DNA of 10,702 nt, taken from assembly GCA_049682815.1 (NCBI GenBank), contig JBAUII010000141.1:1-10702 (forward strand), written 5' to 3'. This DNA is from DASWID01 sp049682815. GTDB lineage: Bacteria > Desulfobacterota_D > UBA1144 > Nemesobacterales > CSP1-2. The notes beneath the pieces were generated by a model. It was given only the letters and a program-made list of their open reading frames with translations, ran no database searches and was not told the origin of the DNA. Within the stretch, counting starts at the first letter, position 1; each line of letters begins with the position of its first letter. The position numbers were made by a program, and so were the translations under genes. Of the stretch, positions 1 through 6,359 are shown one piece after another.

Positions 1-50
1 GTCGTGTTGAATACACAATTGTTGGCGGAAGAATAGTTTATCCAACTTAG
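1..50 (+). CDS. 3' end of a gene, probably an amidohydrolase (partial)
   Basis: The frame beginning at base 3 gives 15 codons, RVEYTIVGGRIVYPT, then TAG at 48-50. The rest of the gene lies left of the window. The pattern T-[IV]-V-G-G-[RK]-[IV]-V-Y just before the stop is the usual last beta strand of metal-dependent amidohydrolases (YtcJ-like and related), where it closes the small beta-sandwich domain. That is family knowledge applied to only 15 residues. No catalytic residue is visible, so the substrate cannot be inferred. The other two frames stop early and look random. Confidence 0.5.
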   Translation, partial: RVEYTIVGGRIVYPT

Positions 51-304
51 TGTCCCCATGATGTGACATAGATCTGTGAAATCATATTGGACCTTAAGAA
101 TGATTTCCTTCTCATTTCAGTCAAGTCATGATTTATATCCCCATGCCTTGATACTCCGATAGGTTAATTTACTCGCTCTCGACCTTCGATTAACTTTATT
201 GGCTTGCCAAAACGCTCTCTTTCCAGATTGTGGAATTTTATAATTTCCTCGGATATTTTTTTTGCCCCGTTTATGCTCGCAAGGTGACATAGCTGTTGGG
301 TTTC

Positions 305-321
305 ATTCGTAATTTACGAAT
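305..321. promoter_or_regulatory. 17-nt perfect palindrome, possible operator
   Basis: The sequence is ATTCGTAA-T-TTACGAAT: two perfect 8-nt arms around a single central T. It lies 172 nt upstream of the MFS start codon. Dyads of this size often bind dimeric transcription factors, and efflux transporters are commonly controlled that way, but no regulator gene is adjacent and no matching promoter is clear. The function is inference only. Confidence 0.3.
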
Positions 322-446
322 TGAGATTACGATGTTTTGTCTACAATCTAAAGGTTTCGGATAGATCGTTTCTTTACGACGCAAAGACGGTTGCTTTATT
401 TTTAGAATATTCCGAATCTGGTATGTATTTTAGCTGAGTTAGAGGA

Positions 447-465
447 TTGGCATTTGTGATGCCAA
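447..465 (+). promoter_or_regulatory. Small leader hairpin before the MFS gene
   Basis: TTGGCAT and ATGCCAA form a perfect 7-bp stem with a 5-nt loop, ending 27 nt before the ATG at 493. It has no T run after it, so it is not an intrinsic terminator. It could be a dyad operator or a structure in the mRNA leader. The outer part, TTGGC and GCCAA, repeats the arms of the palindrome at 199-210. Confidence 0.25.
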
Positions 466-492
466 AGTTCTCTTACCTGATTACTAAATATT

Positions 493-1683
493 ATGAATGA
501 AATTACCAACGGCGTTACTCAACTTGATGCAGAAAGAGATAGATCATTACTGAATAGAGATTTCTTACTGATAACCGTTTCTAGCTTTTTCTTTTTCTTC
601 AATTTCCATTCCTTTATCCTACTTCCAATTCGAATTCAGGAGCTTGGCGGTGGCGCATCTGTTATCGGTTTTATAATGGGAATAACATGGATAAGCACAA
701 TTATTTCTACTCCGGCTGTTGGCCTATTTGTTGATAGGTGGGGGAAAAAGTGGTTTATAGCGACCGGAGGGTTAATAATGTCTCTCACGACTCTTCTTTT
801 TGCTTATGTCAATGAATTAGATTTCTTGTTTCCACTTCTTAGGGTTATTCAGGGGGCGTCTTTTTCCTTTTTCTTTATATCAGCGGGGACACTCACCGCT
901 GAAGTCACACCGGTGGCAAAAAGGGCTCAGGCAATCGGTATCTTTGGAGTATTTACTATTATTAATTATGCACTTGCTCCATTTATAGGGAGATTAATTC
1001 TTGAACATTATGATTTTAGGGTTTTATTCCTGTCTGTTTTTGGTTTTGGATTTTTGTCTTTTGTAATTGCAATCCTGTTAAAGGAGCCTGAAAGGACAAA
1101 GGAAATCGAAAGTAAAGGCGGTAGCTACTTAACTATACTCCTGAGAAGAAATGTCTTGATTTCCGCCATTACGATTATGATCGCCGGTTCTGGATTTATC
1201 TCAACAATCACATTTTTGCCTGTGTTTGCTAAAGGGGTCAAGATTGAATCATTTCATTATTTCTTTATAGCATATACCATCGCTGTGATTTGTATGCGTC
1301 TCTTTGGAGGATGGATTCCTGATCAGTATGGAAGAAGGAAAGCTTTAATACCGTCGCTGTTATTTTTTTCAATAAGTATTTTTTGGTTGGGATTGGTATC
1401 GAACGAGATTGATCTCATAGAGACAGGCGTCCTTTTCGGGCTCAGTCATGGGCTCCTATATCCCACCTTTTATGCCCTTGTTATTGATATGACCCCGTTT
1501 TATGACAGGGGTAAGGCATTTTCTATTTGCAGCGTAGCTTTTACGGTTGGAGGTATGCTAGGTTCTTTTGTTTATGGCTGGATAGCAGAATATTACGGAT
1601 TTCGTAATATGTTTGAAATTATTGCTTTTGTATGCCTGTTTGGTTTTGTCTTTTTTGCCTTGTTTGGTAGGGAGAGGAATTAG
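493..1683 (+). CDS. Major facilitator superfamily (MFS) transporter, 12 TM
   Basis: This is an inner-membrane secondary transporter of 396 residues, the usual MFS size. About twelve hydrophobic segments run from residue 24 to residue 391, with a charged central loop near 198-220 splitting the two six-helix halves. MFS motif A lies between TM2 and TM3 (GLFVDRWGKK, 77-86), and a second copy, GGWIPDQYGRRK (272-283), lies at the matching place in the second half. RVIQG (117-121) matches the conserved R-x-x-Q-G in TM4. The N-terminus is short, polar and cytoplasmic. There is no good Shine-Dalgarno before ATG 493, but no better in-frame start exists before TM1. The overall look is that of drug or sugar efflux permeases. 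Substrate and direction cannot be read from the sequence. The gene stands alone, with gaps on both sides. Confidence 0.9.
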   Translation: MNEITNGVTQLDAERDRSLLNRDFLLITVSSFFFFFNFHSFILLPIRIQELGGGASVIGFIMGITWISTIISTPAVGLFVDRWGKKWFIATGGLIMSLTTLLFAYVNELDFLFPLLRVIQGASFSFFFISAGTLTAEVTPVAKRAQAIGIFGVFTIINYALAPFIGRLILEHYDFRVLFLSVFGFGFLSFVIAILLKEPERTKEIESKGGSYLTILLRRNVLISAITIMIAGSGFISTITFLPVFAKGVKIESFHYFFIAYTIAVICMRLFGGWIPDQYGRRKALIPSLLFFSISIFWLGLVSNEIDLIETGVLFGLSHGLLYPTFYALVIDMTPFYDRGKAFSICSVAFTVGGMLGSFVYGWIAEYYGFRNMFEIIAFVCLFGFVFFALFGRERN

Positions 1684-1755
1684 CATCTATTTCTTACAAA
1701 AATCGCTCACTAATAATTTTATACGCTCAATTAGTCGAGAAACTGTGGAATCAAA

Positions 1756-1782
1756 TTGAGTATTATGTAAACTAGATATATT
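1756..1782 (+). promoter_or_regulatory. Candidate sigma-70-like promoter for the DUF6573-like gene
   Basis: TTGAGT at 1756-1761 (4/6 to TTGACA) is followed, 15 nt on, by TATATT at 1777-1782 (5/6 to TATAAT). The spacing is short; at 17 nt the -10 would be TATTAA (4/6). A start of transcription near 1789 would leave room for the Shine-Dalgarno at 1797. The sequence is AT-rich, so chance matches are likely. Confidence 0.25.
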
Positions 1783-1796
1783 AATTTTCAACAAAC

Positions 1797-1804
1797 GAGG
1801 TGAT
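1797..1804 (+). promoter_or_regulatory. Ribosome binding site that decides a TTG start
   Basis: GAGGTGAT is an 8-nt match to the canonical Shine-Dalgarno AGGAGGTGAT. It ends 4 nt before TTG 1809 and contains the alternative GTG at 1800 within itself, so that GTG cannot use it. ATG 1824 is 19 nt away, which is too far. The site therefore favours TTG 1809. Confidence 0.65.
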
Positions 1805-1808
1805 AAGA

Positions 1809-2207
1809 TTGACCCCTGATAAGATGGATAGACAAAGAGCATTAGATGATGGTTTACAGAGAGATATTACTGGCATATCCAAAGAAGCCGGTCTTTTTTT
1901 ACCTGTATTCATTACGAGTAAGGTTTTGGATAATTTAATAACAAATGAACGGAATGATCCTAACTTTTCAGACGTTGAAAAGGGAATAATCAAAGTTATC
2001 CTAAGTAAGCTTGTTTACTTACTAAGGGTCCATAGACAAACCAGTAAATCAAATTTAATTTATTTTAATGCCCCAATTGAGAAAGATGGTAAAAATGAAA
2101 CCGCGCTACTTTTATCTCTTTTAGGCCCGATTGATTCAGATGATCATAGGCCCTGTATTACGATTATGCTTCCAGAGGAATACCCTGCGGGATCCGACAG
2201 GGCTTAA
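1809..2207 (+). CDS. Small protein of unknown function, resembles DUF6573
   Basis: This is a soluble protein of 132 residues from the TTG start (135 if counted from GTG 1800). It has no signal peptide and no membrane segment. Its pattern is an N-terminal DRQRALDDG, then SKEAGLFLPVFIT, a middle helix LVYLLRVHRQTSKS, and a closing CITIMLPEEYP. From memory, this order (R-x-A-L-x-x-G, E-A-G-x-x-x-P-V-x-x-T, then I-T-I-M-L-P-E/D near the end) resembles bacterial proteins grouped as DUF6573, often about 130 residues long and annotated only as hypothetical. I know of no established biochemical role. It has its own Shine-Dalgarno, is separated from both neighbours by over 100 nt, and shows no operon partner. 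The start, not the gene itself, is the main uncertainty. Confidence 0.75.
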   Translation: MTPDKMDRQRALDDGLQRDITGISKEAGLFLPVFITSKVLDNLITNERNDPNFSDVEKGIIKVILSKLVYLLRVHRQTSKSNLIYFNAPIEKDGKNETALLLSLLGPIDSDDHRPCITIMLPEEYPAGSDRA

Positions 2208-2379
2208 AAATGTCAATCGTTCCGGGTTATTGAATTTTATCCATAAAAAGTCTAAGTTACTAAGCCATTGATAGAAGATTCTTCAACGCGTCTTGGAACG
2301 TGGCATTAAATTATAGGTATTGCCTATTTATATATCTTATGGATCAGCGCAATCAATTGTATAAGGATGGAGACAACTC

Positions 2380-2790
2380 ATGAACAAGGGCGGTGAGTAT
2401 AAATTGCCATTTCCACCTCCACCTTTATGGAATCTGCTCGGAATAGAAGTGGTCGAAATGGGAGATGGTTATTCGAAGCTTATTATGCCCTTTAGCGAGA
2501 AGCTAGCTCAACCATACGGCATAGTTCACGGGGGCGCAGTATTTACTCTTGCCGATTCAGCAGCAGCTGCATCTATTGCTTCGGCGGTGGGACCGAATAG
2601 GAAATTTGTGACCATCGAGATGAAAATCAACTTTTTGGAACCGATCAAGGAGGGAATTATTGAAGCAACGGCGATTGTGCTGAGAAAAGGGAGGATCATG
2701 CCTGCGGAAGTCGATATTATTAATAACCAGAAGCTGGTTGCAAAAGCAATCGCAACGTATATTATACTTGACGAAAATAAGATATTTTGA
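2380..2790 (+). CDS. PaaI-family hotdog-fold thioesterase
   Basis: This is a cytoplasmic protein of 136 residues, the normal length for a single hotdog domain. The PaaI signature GIVHGGAVFTLADSA lies at residues 47-61: the H-G-G turn (50-52) shapes the oxyanion and CoA site, and Asp59 at the start of the buried helix matches the conserved acidic residue of this group. The final strands carry KINFLEPI and KAIATYII. Members hydrolyse acyl-CoA or phenylacetyl-CoA thioesters. The substrate here is not predictable, and no phenylacetate catabolism genes are nearby, so a general acyl-CoA housekeeping role is more likely. ATG 2380 is preceded by GGAG at 2369-2372 with 7-nt spacing. The proline-rich start (PFPPPPLW) is common in the family. 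It is a separate hotdog branch from FabZ further right. Confidence 0.85.
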   Translation: MNKGGEYKLPFPPPPLWNLLGIEVVEMGDGYSKLIMPFSEKLAQPYGIVHGGAVFTLADSAAAASIASAVGPNRKFVTIEMKINFLEPIKEGIIEATAIVLRKGRIMPAEVDIINNQKLVAKAIATYIILDENKIF

Positions 2791-2875
2791 CTAACCTAAG
2801 CCATAATACTTTGCGGTCAAGTATAGGTACTCTCGATGCATTTTCCCTAATTGGGTAGAACAAGTACACGATATC

Positions 2876-4339
2876 ATGGAAAATGAACTCATAGAGCAGC
2901 GAAAGCACAAAATAGAAGAACTAAAGAGGATCGGCATTGACCCCTATGCTAATTATTTCAAAACCTCGCACGCCCTGTCCACCATACTTTCGTCGTATGG
3001 AAAAGATTCAGATGAACAACTAAAAACAATTGATACAGAATTTTCCGTTGCGGGCAGGGTAATTGCAATAAGGGATTTCGGAAAGAGTATGTTCCTTCAC
3101 ATTTTAGATGGGTCAGGAAAGATTCAAGCGTATATCAGAAAAGATATTGCGGGTGACGAAAGTTTAGAATTTATTAAGAAGTTTGTAGATATTGGAGATT
3201 TCGTCGGCATAGTAGGGAAACTATTCAAGACCAAAACGGGAGAACTGACGCTAAATGTCAAGGAAATTAGGCTCATTACCAAGACAATCAACCCTCTCCC
3301 CGAAAAATGGCATGGTTTGAGAGACGTGGAGCTAAGGTATAGAAAGCGCTATCTTGATTTGATCTCCAATTCAGATGTTAAGGATGTCTTTTTTAAAAGG
3401 ACAAAAATAATCAAAGCTATCAGGACCTTTCTTGATCAGAAAGATTTTATCGAGGTAGAAACTCCGGTTCTTCACCCCGTAGCGGGCGGCGCGGCTGCTC
3501 AACCATTCAAAACACACCACAACGCACTGGATATGGATCTTTTTTTGAGAATAGCTCCCGAGCTTTATTTAAAAAGGCTCGTCATAGGAGGGTTTGATAG
3601 GGTTTATGAGATTGGAAGGACTTTCAGAAATGAAGGCATATCTACTCAACATAATCCGGAGTTTACCATGCTGGAACTCTACCAAGCATATGCTACTTAC
3701 GAAGATTTGATGAATCTGCTGGAAGAGCTTATCTGTTTTGTTGCCGAAACGGTTTTTAATAAAAACCAGTTTGAATATCAAGGCTTGAAGATGGATTTCA
3801 GCCGTCCTTGGAAGAGGATTAGTATCATCGAGTCGTTAATAGACACTTACGGGGAAGATATATTGAGAGATGATGAAATTCTATTTTCTAGAGCAGATTC
3901 ATTTGGAATAGAGTATAAAGGCGTTAGAGGCAAAGCTATAATCGAGTTATTTGAATATACTAGAGGAAAAGATATAGTGAATCCGGCATTTGTTTATGGA
4001 TTCCCGACCGATATATCGCCACTCGCTAGGAAAAATGATGAGAATCCCGAGATTACGGATAGGTTTGAACTATTCATGGCGGGCAGAGAGATTGCGAACG
4101 CATTCTCAGAACTCAATGACCCTATAGATCAGAGGGAGAGGTTTGCCAAACAGGTGGAAATAAAGGCAAGAGGTGGAGGTGAATATCAAGAAATCGACGA
4201 AGACTTCATATCTGCACTGGAGTATGGTATGCCGCCAACCGCAGGTGCAGGAATTGGAATTGATCGATTAGTAATGCTTCTTACCGATTCGTCCTCAATA
4301 AGGGACGTTATTTTTTTTCCACAACTTAGAACCCAATGA
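2876..4339 (+). CDS. lysS: Lysyl-tRNA synthetase, class II
   Basis: LysS charges tRNA-Lys with lysine in the cytoplasm using ATP. The length is 487 residues, against about 490-505 usually. The N-terminal part (1-145) includes the OB-fold anticodon-binding domain, with VAGRVIAIRDFGKSMFLHI at 58-76. The class II catalytic core follows: GGAAAQPFKTHHNALD (204-219), LRIAPELYLKRL (224-235), motif 2 around FRNEGISTQHNPEF (250-263), and motif 3 GAGIGIDRLVMLL (457-469) followed by IRDVIFFPQLR. All the residues that mark a working LysS appear present. ATG 2876 matches the family N-terminus (ELIEQR-KxxxL...GIDPY), but no clear Shine-Dalgarno precedes it and no other in-frame start exists nearby. Its stop overlaps the next start (ATGA), making it the first gene of the envelope operon, as in many delta-proteobacteria. 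Confidence 0.97.
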   Translation: MENELIEQRKHKIEELKRIGIDPYANYFKTSHALSTILSSYGKDSDEQLKTIDTEFSVAGRVIAIRDFGKSMFLHILDGSGKIQAYIRKDIAGDESLEFIKKFVDIGDFVGIVGKLFKTKTGELTLNVKEIRLITKTINPLPEKWHGLRDVELRYRKRYLDLISNSDVKDVFFKRTKIIKAIRTFLDQKDFIEVETPVLHPVAGGAAAQPFKTHHNALDMDLFLRIAPELYLKRLVIGGFDRVYEIGRTFRNEGISTQHNPEFTMLELYQAYATYEDLMNLLEELICFVAETVFNKNQFEYQGLKMDFSRPWKRISIIESLIDTYGEDILRDDEILFSRADSFGIEYKGVRGKAIIELFEYTRGKDIVNPAFVYGFPTDISPLARKNDENPEITDRFELFMAGREIANAFSELNDPIDQRERFAKQVEIKARGGGEYQEIDEDFISALEYGMPPTAGAGIGIDRLVMLLTDSSSIRDVIFFPQLRTQ

Positions 4340-5634
4340 AATACGAATTTTTTATCGGACTTAGATATCTAAGGTCAAAAAGAAGGCAAACCTTTATATC
4401 CATAATTGGCCTTATCGCCATTCTGGGCGTTATTATTGGTGTCATGGCGCTTAATGTTGTGCTGGGTGTAATGAGTGGTTTTGAAGAGGAACTCAGGAAT
4501 AAGATATTGGGCGTCAGTTCTCATCTTGTGGTTTTGGATTACGATGGTCCGATCGAGGATTACAACGAGGTAAGAGAGAGGGTCTTGGGTTTTCCTGGTG
4601 TTGTAGGGGCAAGCCCTTTCATTTATGGTCAAGGAATGATTGTGAGTGAAAACAATGTAATCGGAGCGGTGATAAGAGGCATTGATCCCGGAACCGCGGG
4701 AACAGTAACAAACGTGGAAGAAGCTATTGGGAGGGGTGTAGTAGGCAGAGGGGAAAAGGTAAATAGCGATAAGCTCATACATATTGGAAATGAGCAATTG
4801 ACGAAGCTGACAGGAGAAACAACTTCGGGGAAGCCTCCTATAATTATTGGCCGAGAACTAGGATCTACCCTGGGCGTGACTGTAGCTGATATCGTCAGTG
4901 TCCTTTCACCTTTGGGCAAATATGGTCCCTTTGGTCCTCAGGCGAAGGTAAAAAAATTTGAGGTCATTGGTATTTTTGACTATGGTATGGTTGAGTATGA
5001 CTCATCAATTGCCTACGTATCTCTTGAAGATGCGATGAACTTCTTTGATATGAAGGACAAGGTGTCGGGCATAGAAGTTAAGGTTAAGGATATATATAAG
5101 GCGAAGGTGATTGGGGAGAAACTCGCGGCTATCTTGGGGTTTCCTTACTTCATTAGAAATTGGGAGGAGGTAAACCGAAGCCTATTCAGAGCGCTTCGTT
5201 TGGAGCGATTGGCGATAGCTGTTTTTCTCGGATTCATTATTCTTGTTGCCGCACTTGATATCGTTAGTACCCTAACGATGGTAGTGATGGAGAAGGGCAA
5301 GGATATCGCAATCCTACGCGCTATGGGAGCGACACGGGGAAGTATAATGAAGATTTTCATAACTGATGGGATGATTATTGGAATTATTGGGACTGTCTTG
5401 GGTACGTTAGCTGGATTTGGCATATGTTACTTGCTTAAAACCAACGAATCTATTAAACAGCTTATTCCTTTTGACCCGGAAGTCTATCCCATCTCGGAGT
5501 TCCCGGTTAAAATTGAACCTCTGTTTTTTCTGGTAGTGGCAATCAGCAGCTTAATTATATGTTTTATAGCAACCCTGTATCCATCTTATCAGGCGTCTTG
5601 CAAGGATCCTGTAGAAGCTTTGAGGTTTGAATGA
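4336..5634 (+). CDS. lolC: Lipoprotein-releasing ABC transporter permease (LolC/LolE family)
   Basis: This is an inner-membrane permease that, with LolD, extracts mature lipoproteins and passes them to periplasmic LolA. It has 432 residues (E. coli LolC is 399, LolE 414). The topology is the MacB/LolCE type: cytoplasmic start FFIGLRYLRSKRRQTF, TM1 at about 22-48, a large periplasmic domain at about 49-290, then TM2 (293-318), the coupling segment EKGKDIAILRAMGAT (319-333), TM3 (343-367) and TM4 (395-415). The ending, YPSYQASCKDPVEALRFE, is the family C-terminus. A Pro/Gly segment SPLGKYGPFGPQ (191-202) sits about where LolC has its LolA-binding Hook. Only one permease is present, so a homodimer or a distant second gene is implied. 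The lysS stop overlaps its start and its stop overlaps lolD, so expression is probably coupled. No Shine-Dalgarno stands out. Confidence 0.92.
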   Translation: MKYEFFIGLRYLRSKRRQTFISIIGLIAILGVIIGVMALNVVLGVMSGFEEELRNKILGVSSHLVVLDYDGPIEDYNEVRERVLGFPGVVGASPFIYGQGMIVSENNVIGAVIRGIDPGTAGTVTNVEEAIGRGVVGRGEKVNSDKLIHIGNEQLTKLTGETTSGKPPIIIGRELGSTLGVTVADIVSVLSPLGKYGPFGPQAKVKKFEVIGIFDYGMVEYDSSIAYVSLEDAMNFFDMKDKVSGIEVKVKDIYKAKVIGEKLAAILGFPYFIRNWEEVNRSLFRALRLERLAIAVFLGFIILVAALDIVSTLTMVVMEKGKDIAILRAMGATRGSIMKIFITDGMIIGIIGTVLGTLAGFGICYLLKTNESIKQLIPFDPEVYPISEFPVKIEPLFFLVVAISSLIICFIATLYPSYQASCKDPVEALRFE

Positions 5635-6359
5635 GCTGCATAATAGAGGCGAAGTGCATTTGGAAAGTTTTCGAGACAAAGGGAGATAAAGTTGAAGCAC
5701 TTAAGGGAGTTGACTTGGTCATAAACAGGGGCGACACGATTGGTGTCGTCGGTGTTTCGGGTTCGGGAAAGAGCACCCTATTACATATACTAGGTACACT
5801 GGATCGCCCGACGGCAGGGAAATTGATCTATTGGAATTCAAGCGAGGTGCCCGATGGCAATGGTCATAACGAACAATTACAGGAACTCAATATTTTTCAA
5901 CACAGTGATGGCGAACTCGCGAGCTTCAGGAATCGTGAGATTGGTTTTGTTTTTCAGTTTCATTATCTTCTTCCGGAGTTTAATGCGCTGGAGAACGTTA
6001 TGATGCCTGCATTAATTCAAGGAATGGGGAAAAAGCAGGCAAGGGAGTTGTCGGAGTCGATCCTCTTCAAAGTGGGCCTGCAAGACAGGTTATTTCACCG
6101 GCCCGGCGAGCTGTCGGGGGGAGAACAACAACGGGTTGCAATAGCGAGGTCTGTTATCTTAAGACCAAGGGTGATATTTGCAGATGAACCTACGGGAAAC
6201 CTGGATTTGGAAACAGGTATGTCGATTATGGATCTATTTTTAAAGCTGAATGAAGAAGACGGCATTGTTCTGGTCTTGGTGAGTCATAATCCCCAAGTGG
6301 CAAGTAGGTTGAGTAGAACTATCACACTATCTGATGGATTGGTCGTAGATGAGAAATAG
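5631..6359 (+). CDS. lolD: Lipoprotein-releasing system ATP-binding protein LolD
   Basis: LolD is the cytoplasmic ATPase of the Lol exporter; ATP binding and hydrolysis drive lipoprotein release from the inner membrane. It has 242 residues (E. coli 233). It shows Walker A GVSGSGKST (41-49), a Q-loop in FVFQFHYLLPEFNALENV (Gln109), the signature LSGGEQQRVAIAR (161-173), Walker B VIFADEPTGNLD (181-192) with catalytic Glu186, and the H-loop His219. The stretch FQFHxLLPEFxALENV is characteristic of LolD rather than of general ABC ATPases. Between PTAG (60-63) and FRNREIG (99-105) there are 35 residues where E. coli LolD has 19, so there is a polar insertion of about 16 residues. The start overlaps the permease stop (ATGA), and the end overlaps bamA by 11 nt. 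Confidence 0.96.
   Translation: MSCIIEAKCIWKVFETKGDKVEALKGVDLVINRGDTIGVVGVSGSGKSTLLHILGTLDRPTAGKLIYWNSSEVPDGNGHNEQLQELNIFQHSDGELASFRNREIGFVFQFHYLLPEFNALENVMMPALIQGMGKKQARELSESILFKVGLQDRLFHRPGELSGGEQQRVAIARSVILRPRVIFADEPTGNLDLETGMSIMDLFLKLNEEDGIVLVLVSHNPQVASRLSRTITLSDGLVVDEK

Larger units (their letters stand above)
51..492. other. 442-bp gene-free region upstream of the MFS gene
   Basis: No frame on either strand gives a convincing gene. What can be seen is a 12-nt palindrome TTGGC-TT-GCCAA at 199-210, a 17-nt palindrome at 305-321, and a hairpin at 447-465 just before the MFS start (the last two are listed separately). A TATAAT hexamer lies at 239-244 but has no acceptable -35 box at 16-18 nt. 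There is no terminator-like stem followed by a T run after the amidohydrolase stop. The gap probably holds the 3' end of the left-hand transcript and the promoter and operator of the transporter gene. Confidence 0.6.

Noticed and set aside
164..313. Minus-strand open stretch of 49 codons (ending ...KISEEIIKFHNLERERFGKP...)
   Set aside because: It reads somewhat like a protein but has no ATG, GTG or TTG start and is closed by a stop upstream. Fifty open codons are common by chance. A gene remnant is possible but unsupported.
1726..1760. CTCAATT and AATTGAG inverted repeat after the MFS gene as terminator
   Set aside because: The stem is AT-rich and only 7 bp, with a 21-nt loop and no T run after it.
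2183..2207. Hairpin at the end of the DUF6573-like gene as terminator
   Set aside because: CCCTGCGG and CCGACAGGG can pair with one bulge, but the stem overlaps the coding end and is followed by CTTAAAAATG without a T run.
2313..2327. ATAGG-TATTG-CCTAT dyad upstream of the thioesterase gene
   Set aside because: Five-base arms in AT-rich DNA are too short to support an operator, and no matching -35 and -10 pair was found around it.
4375..4919. Minus-strand frames of 140 and 96 codons opposite the Lol permease gene
   Set aside because: They are shadows of a well-supported membrane protein gene; their composition shows no recognisable domain and they lack ribosome sites.
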